Assembly (NCBI GenBank): GCA_017646305.1
Contig: JAGCMR010000282.1
Span: 1-5,385 of the forward strand
Length of the DNA stretch: 5,385 nucleotides
Direction: 5' to 3'
Source of the DNA: Spirochaetaceae bacterium
GTDB taxonomy: Bacteria; Spirochaetota; Spirochaetia; Treponematales; Treponemataceae
Below, piece by piece: positions 1 to 4,518 of the stretch; the first letter of the stretch is position 1, and each line of letters begins with the position of its first letter. The position numbers and the translations under genes were made by a program. Below the pieces are notes generated by a model. That model made no database searches. It was not told the DNA's origin and saw nothing but the letters and a program-made list of their open reading frames with translations.

Positions 1-75
1 CAACACAGAAGTAAGATGACGGTAAGGCAAGGGCATCATGCCCCCACAACCTAAAACAAATGCCTCAAGATTCAT
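1..75 (-). CDS. rnz: Ribonuclease Z, N-terminal 25 residues (partial)
   Basis: This is the 5' end of a leftward gene that leaves the window at base 1. RNase Z is a cytoplasmic zinc-dependent endonuclease of the metallo-beta-lactamase fold that matures tRNA 3' ends. The 25 visible residues begin MNLEAFVLGCGG and end LPYRHLTSVL. This matches the family's first beta strand, its glycine turn (usually hhxLGTGG/S) and the following P...RxxSS/TSVL segment. It especially resembles treponemal RNase Z, which carries GCGGMMPLP here. The zinc-binding HxHxDH motif lies outside the window. The start at base 75 is the first ATG after an in-frame TGA 30 bases upstream. A GGAGG lies only one base before this ATG, closer than is normal for a Shine-Dalgarno site. 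The family call rests on a short segment, from memory of the family; other metallo-beta-lactamase-fold proteins are a minor alternative. Confidence 0.8.
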   Translation of the reverse strand, partial: MNLEAFVLGCGGMMPLPYRHLTSVL

Positions 76-123
76 GCCTCCACTGTACTGTAAAATACAA
101 TTTCATACAAGAGAATGAAATAT

Positions 124-151
124 ATGATAATTTTTTAACTATTTCCATCAA
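124..151 (-). promoter_or_regulatory. Candidate sigma-70 promoter for rnz
   Basis: Read on the minus strand, a -35 box TTGATG (151-146, 4 of 6 consensus bases) is followed after a 16-base spacer by a -10 box TATCAT (129-124, 5 of 6). Transcription would start near base 117, giving a leader of about 40 bases before the rnz ATG. The assignment is by pattern only. The region is AT-rich, so chance -10 matches are common, but the paired boxes and spacing are good. Confidence 0.45.
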
Positions 152-163
152 AAAATAGTTAAA
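134..163. repeat. 11-bp perfect inverted repeat (operator-like)
   Basis: TTTAACTATTT at 134-144 is exactly mirrored by AAATAGTTAAA at 153-163, with an 8-base centre. It lies between divergent genes and overlaps the -35 box and spacer of the candidate rnz promoter. A T-run at 174-181 follows on the plus strand, but the stem has only one G-C pair and no rightward gene ends here, so a terminator is unlikely. A protein-binding operator or simple AT-rich coincidence are the alternatives; no particular regulator is implied. Confidence 0.5.
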
Positions 164-200
164 TGTTTTAATGTTTTTTTTATCTATTTCTTATTTCCCA

Positions 201-229
201 TTAACTTTTATTTTCTAGTTTAACATAAC
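201..229 (+). promoter_or_regulatory. Weak candidate promoter for the 42-codon gene
   Basis: TTAACT at 201-206 (4 of 6 against TTGACA) and CATAAC at 224-229 (4 of 6 against TATAAT) are 17 bases apart. A start near base 236 would leave a leader of about 16 bases that contains the ribosome binding site. Both boxes are imperfect and the surroundings are very AT-rich, so this is only the best candidate in the region. Confidence 0.25.
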
Positions 230-239
230 AAAAAACACA

Positions 240-245
240 GAGGAG
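240..245 (+). promoter_or_regulatory. Ribosome binding site of the 42-codon gene
   Basis: GAGGAG ends six bases before the ATG at 252. This is one of the best-spaced Shine-Dalgarno sites in the window. It is the main reason to accept the very short reading frame downstream as a gene. Confidence 0.75.
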
Positions 246-251
246 TTTTGT

Positions 252-380
252 ATGGAAGTTTTTTCAAATGTCTTGTCTATTCTCAAATACTTGGCACTGG
301 CAACTGTAGGAAGTGCAGCAATGTGCTTTGTAGTTTCCCTTTTTGGAGGTCTTTTAGAAAAACTGGAAGGTAATTCTTAA
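252..380 (+). CDS. 42-residue single-span membrane microprotein, unknown function
   Basis: I do not recognise this protein. The frame runs from an ATG to a TAA and encodes 42 residues. A near-perfect Shine-Dalgarno site six bases upstream supports translation. Residues 13-35 form one uninterrupted hydrophobic segment rich in Leu, Val, Ala and Gly, long enough to cross a membrane. It is preceded by a short amphipathic stretch (residues 1-12, with Glu2 and Lys12) and followed by a charged tail (EKLEGNS, 36-42). Small residues spaced four apart (Ala17/Ser21, Ser29/Gly33) could allow helix packing; that is inference. There is no typical signal-peptidase site and no lipobox. The next gene starts 64 bases downstream but appears to have its own promoter, so the two need not be one operon. 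Possible roles include a small regulator or subunit of a membrane complex, or a toxin of the hydrophobic-peptide type; nothing in the sequence decides. Confidence 0.65.
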   Translation: MEVFSNVLSILKYLALATVGSAAMCFVVSLFGGLLEKLEGNS

Positions 381-408
381 TAAAATGATGTTTTGACAAC
401 AATTTTAT

Positions 409-437
409 TTGACAGTTTTACTCTTTTTAACTATCAT
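409..437 (+). promoter_or_regulatory. Strong sigma-70-type promoter for the hydrolase operon
   Basis: A perfect -35 box TTGACA (409-414), a 17-base spacer and a -10 box TATCAT (432-437, 5 of 6) make the best-paired promoter in the window. Transcription would begin seven or eight bases after the -10, at about 444-445. That coincides with the ATG of the hydrolase gene at 445, implying a leaderless mRNA. A second TTGACA at 393-398 lies 16 bases upstream but has only a poor -10 partner (TTTTAC at 416-421). Confidence 0.65.
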
Positions 438-444
438 ATTGATT

Positions 445-1230
445 ATGGGTATTGAGTTATTAATTGTGGATCCTCAAAATGATTTTTGCAGTCCCTCTGG
501 ATCCATGTACATAAAAAATGCTGAACAAGATTGTCAACGAATTTCTCAGTTTATCTATAAATACATAGATGAAATTGATTCTATCCATATCACTATGGAT
601 ATGCATCCATTCTATCATATTGCTCATCCAATTTTTTGGAAGGATGCAAACGGCAATCCACCAGCAGTAAACACCCTCATTACACATGCAGATTTTGTTT
701 CTGGAAAATATCATCCAGCAGATCCTGCCTTGAGCAAACGTGTAGAAGACTACCTTATTAATCTGGAAACACGTGGTCGGTATGTACTTACTATTTGGCC
801 ACCTCATTGTCTTTTGGCAACATCAGGAGCCTGTATTGAAGCAGAGCTTTTGACGGCTGTCCGTACTTGGGAGCAGCATAAGCCTGGACGTATTATTGAT
901 TTTGTAACAAAGGCCAGTAATCCCATGACAGAGCATTATAGTGCCATCCAGGCTGAAGTTCCAGATCCATCCGACCCTTCCACTCGAATCAATTTTAATC
1001 TCATAGATAAGTTAAAGAATAAGGATATTTTTGTAGCTGGAGAAGCCCTGTCTCACTGTATTTCCCATACCATCAGAGACTTGTGTGTGTACATTCCAGC
1101 CTCACGAATCACCTTGCTTACTGATTGTACCTCCAATGTAGAAGGCTTTGATGACATTGGAAATCATTTCCTCATTGAATACCAAAACAAGGGAATGAGA
1201 ACAGCAATTTCCACAGAAGTTACCCTGTAA
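445..1230 (+). CDS. Nicotinamidase/isochorismatase-like cysteine hydrolase
   Basis: A 261-residue cytoplasmic hydrolase of the isochorismatase-like fold, related to nicotinamidase (nicotinamide to nicotinate plus ammonia, NAD salvage). The catalytic triad is readable: Asp9 in VDPQNDF, Lys156 in TKASNP and the nucleophile Cys205 in GEALSHC. Likely metal ligands are Asp52 and His54 in MDMHP, with His58 or His61 and His121 in the WPPHC motif. It is longer than classical PncA (about 180-215 residues), with extra sequence around 62-110 and 168-185. It therefore fits a larger nicotinamidase-related subfamily whose substrate I cannot name. The frame extends upstream to a TTG at 409, but I chose ATG 445. 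The family's first beta strand starts right after it, the extra 12 codons are hydrophobic and unlike the family, and the TTG is the promoter's -35 box. Neither start has a Shine-Dalgarno site. The methyltransferase gene follows after five bases, probably co-transcribed. Confidence 0.88.
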   Translation: MGIELLIVDPQNDFCSPSGSMYIKNAEQDCQRISQFIYKYIDEIDSIHITMDMHPFYHIAHPIFWKDANGNPPAVNTLITHADFVSGKYHPADPALSKRVEDYLINLETRGRYVLTIWPPHCLLATSGACIEAELLTAVRTWEQHKPGRIIDFVTKASNPMTEHYSAIQAEVPDPSDPSTRINFNLIDKLKNKDIFVAGEALSHCISHTIRDLCVYIPASRITLLTDCTSNVEGFDDIGNHFLIEYQNKGMRTAISTEVTL

Positions 1231-1235
1231 TTTTC

Positions 1236-2516
1236 ATGGCAGATTTTATTGTAACTGCAAAAAAACTCGTTTTTGGAGGAGATAGCCTTGCTGAATCGGT
1301 AGATGATTCTGGCAAGGTTCTCTTTTTATCGGGTTTGATTCCCGGAGAAGTTGCCCAGGTAGAAATTATTTCCAGTCACAAGGATTATGACCGAGGAAGA
1401 ATTATCTCAATTCTAGAGCCGTCTCCCCATCGTGTTGAACCAGTTTGTCCCTATTACAGTCAGTGTGGTGGCTGCAATATGCTCCACGTGACCCCAGATT
1501 TTCAGGTAGAACTGAGAAAACAGGTATTGCAGGATATTTTTCAGCGGGAAGGCATTACCATTCCACCTTTGGAAGCAGTGTGCGGAGGGAATCTCGGATA
1601 CCGATGCCGAATGCAGCTTACCAATGGAGGGCTCCAACAACGGGGCATGAACAAAAATCCTATTCTTATCACCCAATGTCCCTGCGGAACAGCAGAAATC
1701 AATAACTGGCTTCAGCAGACCCCTCCACAGCAGCGAGGAAATGGACGAATCCAGCTTTTTGGTGACCAGCGAATTCAAGATGAAAAAAAGGTACTTTTTG
1801 CAGACAATGAAAAGAGTTCCAATCAGGCTGGCCCCAAAATCACAGGAAAAACAAATCGAAAAATAAAAGACAAGGTAAAGCACCGTTTTTCTGGCACAAG
1901 CCTTTCCCCTACCACCACCTGTAGCCTACAATTAAGTCCTGCTCACGGTCAGGCAAAACTCATAACCTTTGATGTACGGGGTTTCTTTCAGTCAAATTTG
2001 GAGGTATTAGAAAAGGCTATCTCCATTGTGATTGATTATATACAGGAAATCAAAGCACAGGGAACTTCTTTGACCCATGCCTTGGATATTTATAGTGGAG
2101 CGGGAACCATTTCTGTTTTTTTGGCAGACTATTTTGATACCGTAACCCTCGTGGAGCATAATCGTGATGCAATTGTCTTTGCCGAGCAGAATCTACGGGG
2201 TACAAGCCACCAAAGCTATGGAATTAGTGGAGAAAAATGGGCCAAGGAATTTGGTCCAGGAATTGTGTCTCAAAATCCTCCACAGCTGGCCTTTGTGGAT
2301 CCACCACGAAGCGGCATGGAAAAGGGACTACGGGATTTTTTAGCTACCAGTAAGATTCCTCATATTATCTATCTTTCTTGTGATCCCGCCACCCAAGCTC
2401 GAGATTGCAAAACTCTAATTCAAGCAGGCTATAGCATTAAAAAGCTTTTTCTCTTGGATTTTTACCCTAACACTGGTCACATGGAAACCCTTGCATTTTT
2501 GGAAAGAATTGTTTGA
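1236..2516 (+). CDS. rlmD: RumA/TrmA-family RNA (uracil-5)-methyltransferase
   Basis: A 426-residue S-adenosylmethionine-dependent enzyme that makes 5-methyluridine in RNA, probably 23S rRNA. In order: an N-terminal TRAM RNA-binding domain (about 1-62); a 4Fe-4S cysteine set Cys71, Cys77 and Cys80 (CPYYSQCGGC) with a later Cys148; a central domain; then the Rossmann-like catalytic domain. That domain shows GFFQSN (249-254), the SAM loop DIYSGAGT (284-291), DPPRSG (355-360), the nucleophile Cys382 in YLSCDP and the general base Glu417 in HMET. The Fe-S cysteines favour RumA (RlmD, U1939) or RlmC (U747) over tRNA-type TrmA; the exact uridine cannot be read from sequence. Total length is close to E. 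coli RumA, but residues about 181-218 are an odd Lys/Asn-rich hydrophilic stretch. There is no Shine-Dalgarno site. The ATG follows the upstream stop by five bases, so translational coupling is likely. Confidence 0.9.
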   Translation: MADFIVTAKKLVFGGDSLAESVDDSGKVLFLSGLIPGEVAQVEIISSHKDYDRGRIISILEPSPHRVEPVCPYYSQCGGCNMLHVTPDFQVELRKQVLQDIFQREGITIPPLEAVCGGNLGYRCRMQLTNGGLQQRGMNKNPILITQCPCGTAEINNWLQQTPPQQRGNGRIQLFGDQRIQDEKKVLFADNEKSSNQAGPKITGKTNRKIKDKVKHRFSGTSLSPTTTCSLQLSPAHGQAKLITFDVRGFFQSNLEVLEKAISIVIDYIQEIKAQGTSLTHALDIYSGAGTISVFLADYFDTVTLVEHNRDAIVFAEQNLRGTSHQSYGISGEKWAKEFGPGIVSQNPPQLAFVDPPRSGMEKGLRDFLATSKIPHIIYLSCDPATQARDCKTLIQAGYSIKKLFLLDFYPNTGHMETLAFLERIV

Positions 2517-2523
2517 AAATACC

Positions 2524-2549
2524 ATTTATCCAAAGATAAATTTTCTTCT
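2524..2549 (+). terminator. Weak candidate intrinsic terminator after the methyltransferase gene
   Basis: ATTTATC (2524-2530) and GATAAAT (2535-2541) form a seven-pair stem with a four-base CAAA loop, eight bases past the stop codon, followed by TTTCTTCT. Position and T-rich tail fit a rho-independent terminator. The stem has only one G-C pair, so it would be inefficient. The new promoter just downstream agrees with a transcription-unit boundary here. Confidence 0.35.
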
Positions 2550-2561
2550 AATTTGTATACA

Positions 2562-2590
2562 TTGCCTATTCCTGTTTGTTGTGATATTGT
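2562..2590 (+). promoter_or_regulatory. Candidate extended -10 promoter of the propeller gene
   Basis: TTGCCT (2562-2567, 4 of 6) is followed after 17 bases by TATTGT (2585-2590, 4 of 6), preceded by TGA to give an extended -10 (TGnTATTGT). The start would be near 2597, leaving a leader of about 18 bases that includes the ribosome binding site. Its layout closely resembles the promoter of the P83/100-like gene at 4448-4476. Confidence 0.45.
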
Positions 2591-2602
2591 AAGTACTTCC
2601 AT

Positions 2603-2607
2603 CGGAG
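2603..2607 (+). promoter_or_regulatory. Ribosome binding site of the propeller gene
   Basis: CGGAG ends seven bases before the ATG at 2615, ideal spacing, and fixes that start. The signal peptide begins directly at this ATG. Confidence 0.65.
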
Positions 2608-2614
2608 CACTATA

Positions 2615-4450
2615 ATGAAGAAATTTTTATGTAGCATACTACTTTTTCTTATTTTTTTTCAGAATTCTCTCATTTTTGCACAAAAGACTACTAGCAAAAC
2701 AACAAGTAAATCAACAAAAAAAACGGCAGTAACCCCAGCAGAAACAGCTGAGGAACCAGCCATAGAACCAAACTGGCAGCTGGTAGTAGGTGGTGCTCCA
2801 GTTGGAAATCCCATCATCACTGAATATGGTTTTGCGGTTCCCCTGGAAGGACGAACCATGGCTGCTGTCTCTGAATCTGGAAAACTCATGTGGTTTGCGG
2901 GGCTCCCTGGCACAAGAATTTCTCCCCACTCCAGTACAGGAACGGGAGATTTTTTGATTACCATTTCTGGAGGCAACTCCGTTTCCCTTATTAATCCCAG
3001 TGGATTAACTCTGTGGAGCTCAAAGGCTCCTGCAGAAGTAATTTCCACACCAATCCAAGGACGGGATGGACGTATTTACGTTCAATGTCCTGGTGAAGTG
3101 GCTTGTTTTGGAATTAATGGAGTTTTAAAGTGGTCAACACCAGCAGGTGAGTCAAATGGTATCCCCTTGATAGAGCTAGAAGATGGAAGTATTCTTCACA
3201 TACAAAAGAAAACCCTGCAAGGCTGCAGCACAGCCCTTCGCTATTCTCCCTTTGGTATAATTCTTGAAGAAATAACCTTTAGTGGCAGGGTTACCTCTGC
3301 TATAGGAACAAAATATGGAGCCTTGTTGCTTTTTGCTGACGGTGCAGTAGGTTGTGTTTCATCTACAAAAAATGAAACCTATGACCACTGGGTTTTGCCT
3401 GCTGGCTCCATCAATGGTACAGCTGCCGCCCGTATCTACCTTGATGAATATCAAAGTGTCTGTGCCATTGTTACCCCATCTGGAGGGCAAACCACAGTCA
3501 CCTACTTGAATCCTCAAGACGGTACCATCATCCTTTCTGCATCTGCCCCTGTAGATACAAATAAGATTGCCTTTGGAACCTTTGACAAAAACAGTCTCGT
3601 GCTTTGTGATACCTCTACGGCGGCTGCTGTTGGTCTTGATGGAACCATACTCTGGACAAGCTCTTTGCCAGGAACAATCAACTGGAGCCACATTGTATAT
3701 CTTCCTCAAGGCTATCTTGCCATGTTGGAGCAAGGATCCTGGGTAATTTCTGCTTACCGCGTTACCCAGCACATCGGTACCACAAGCCAAGGAAAAAAGA
3801 ACAATAGAAGTCTTTCCTTTCCCATCTATGTTCAAGAAGCAGCCCAACGAGGAAATATTCCTCAAGACACATCTACCCTTTTTGGACCTGTTATTTCTTC
3901 TAGCTCGATGGAAGAAATGAAATATATTCTGGATGAAGGAAAGTATAACGATAAGGAAGGTCAATGGTTGGCATTGGTAAATCTTGAAACCTCTCGACTT
4001 TTTTCAAAATATACAGTACAAACCCTCAATTTACCTGAGACCTCTTTTTTTGATGCAAATTTCAGCTATTATGAGGAAATCGTCAAGCTGATGTCATCCT
4101 TTCAGTCTGGCTGCTTTAACAAGGAGCTGGCTCGAATTATTAGAACAGAAAATGACCCAGCGGTACTGTCTATTGCCTTACAGGGAGTGGCAAAAATTGC
4201 CTATGATCCAACCTTTGAGTTACTAGAAAGTATTGAGTCCCTGCTGAAAAAACCTTCTCTTATTGCTAATTCTAGAATTAGTACCCTTATGTGTGATGCC
4301 ACCTATGAAATTTGCCGTTTTATGGGAAAGCCAGCCCTTTTTACCAAGGGGCGCTACATTCTGTCGTATCTTTTGAACCAGAATTTACAAAGCACCACAA
4401 AAATCCATGCAACAGCTACAATGAGAAAAATAATTACACTAGAAATGTAG
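2615..4450 (+). CDS. Exported PQQ/BamB-like beta-propeller protein with helical C-terminus
   Basis: A 611-residue secreted or periplasmic protein of unknown function. Residues 1-22 are a signal peptide: KK, a hydrophobic core, and a likely signal peptidase I site after Ala22 in IFA-QK. Cys6 is in the core without a lipobox, so it is probably not a lipoprotein. Residues 23-52 are a flexible Thr/Ser/Lys then Pro/Glu-rich linker. From about 53 to 385 runs a beta propeller. The recurring blade signature (S/N/D)GxxxW appears at SGKLMW (88-93), SGLTLW (129-134), NGVLKW (168-173) and DGTILW (342-347), with degenerate copies near 212-217 and 302-307. The spacing is about 40 residues, as in PQQ-like and BamB-type propellers. 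Residues about 400-611 are mostly helical and may form a HEAT-like scaffold. No catalytic motif is visible. Such proteins often serve as protein-binding platforms in the envelope; that role is inference. The P83/100-like gene follows after 68 bases on its own promoter. Confidence 0.82.
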   Translation: MKKFLCSILLFLIFFQNSLIFAQKTTSKTTSKSTKKTAVTPAETAEEPAIEPNWQLVVGGAPVGNPIITEYGFAVPLEGRTMAAVSESGKLMWFAGLPGTRISPHSSTGTGDFLITISGGNSVSLINPSGLTLWSSKAPAEVISTPIQGRDGRIYVQCPGEVACFGINGVLKWSTPAGESNGIPLIELEDGSILHIQKKTLQGCSTALRYSPFGIILEEITFSGRVTSAIGTKYGALLLFADGAVGCVSSTKNETYDHWVLPAGSINGTAAARIYLDEYQSVCAIVTPSGGQTTVTYLNPQDGTIILSASAPVDTNKIAFGTFDKNSLVLCDTSTAAAVGLDGTILWTSSLPGTINWSHIVYLPQGYLAMLEQGSWVISAYRVTQHIGTTSQGKKNNRSLSFPIYVQEAAQRGNIPQDTSTLFGPVISSSSMEEMKYILDEGKYNDKEGQWLALVNLETSRLFSKYTVQTLNLPETSFFDANFSYYEEIVKLMSSFQSGCFNKELARIIRTENDPAVLSIALQGVAKIAYDPTFELLESIESLLKKPSLIANSRISTLMCDATYEICRFMGKPALFTKGRYILSYLLNQNLQSTTKIHATATMRKIITLEM

Positions 4451-4476
4451 CCTTTATCGGAAAACTGTGATATAAT
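4448..4476 (+). promoter_or_regulatory. Extended -10 promoter of the P83/100-like gene
   Basis: A consensus extended -10, TG at 4468-4469, one base, then TATAAT at 4471-4476, lies 17 bases after TAGCCT (4448-4453, 3 of 6 for a -35). The -35 overlaps the stop codon of the propeller gene. Transcription would start near 4483, giving a leader of about 36 bases. A perfect extended -10 can work with a poor -35. I saw no terminator between the propeller gene and this promoter, so read-through may add to expression. Confidence 0.6.
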
Positions 4477-4509
4477 CTTTAGGATAAAAGAGCTTAGGCA
4501 TCTTATCAT

Positions 4510-4514
4510 GGAGG
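4510..4514 (+). promoter_or_regulatory. Ribosome binding site deciding the P83/100 start
   Basis: GGAGG is followed by two consecutive in-frame ATG codons, at 4516 and 4519. It is one base from the first and four from the second. The second is better spaced and is taken as the start; the difference is one methionine in the signal peptide. Confidence 0.6.
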
Positions 4515-4518
4515 AATG

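Larger units (their letters stand above)
76..251. other. Divergent AT-rich intergenic region
   Basis: This stretch separates the leftward rnz from the rightward 42-codon gene. It holds the leftward promoter at 124-151, the inverted repeat at 134-163, an eight-T run at 174-181 and a weaker possible rightward promoter at 201-229. I saw no other open frame with a ribosome binding site and no structured RNA. Its base composition is much more AT-rich than the flanking coding DNA, as expected for a two-way promoter region. Confidence 0.6.

Noticed and set aside
134..181. Inverted repeat plus T-run as an intrinsic terminator
   Set aside because: No rightward gene ends upstream of it, the stem has a single G-C pair, and ten bases separate stem and T-run. 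An operator or chance repeat fits better.
409..444. TTG start giving the hydrolase 12 extra hydrophobic residues
   Set aside because: The TTG is the first bases of a perfect -35 box, there is no ribosome site before it, and the family's first beta strand begins right after ATG 445. A membrane anchor of this kind is not expected for this enzyme family.
1413..1883. Minus-strand open frame of 156 codons inside the methyltransferase gene
   Set aside because: Antisense to conserved TRAM and Fe-S coding sequence, with no domain or regulatory signal.
2615..2685. Lipoprotein signal in the propeller protein because of Cys6
   Set aside because: The cysteine is at the start of the hydrophobic core, not after it, and a signal peptidase I site (IFA-Q) is present at residue 22.
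3359..3964. Minus-strand open frame of 201 codons inside the propeller gene
   Set aside because: It lies fully within a well-supported plus-strand gene; its protein is Arg/Cys-rich with no recognisable domain or credible ribosome site. It is a frame shadow.
4453..4488. TTTATC and GATAAA as a terminator or leader hairpin around the P83/100 promoter
   Set aside because: Only six pairs with a 24-base loop that contains the -10 box, and no T-tract follows.
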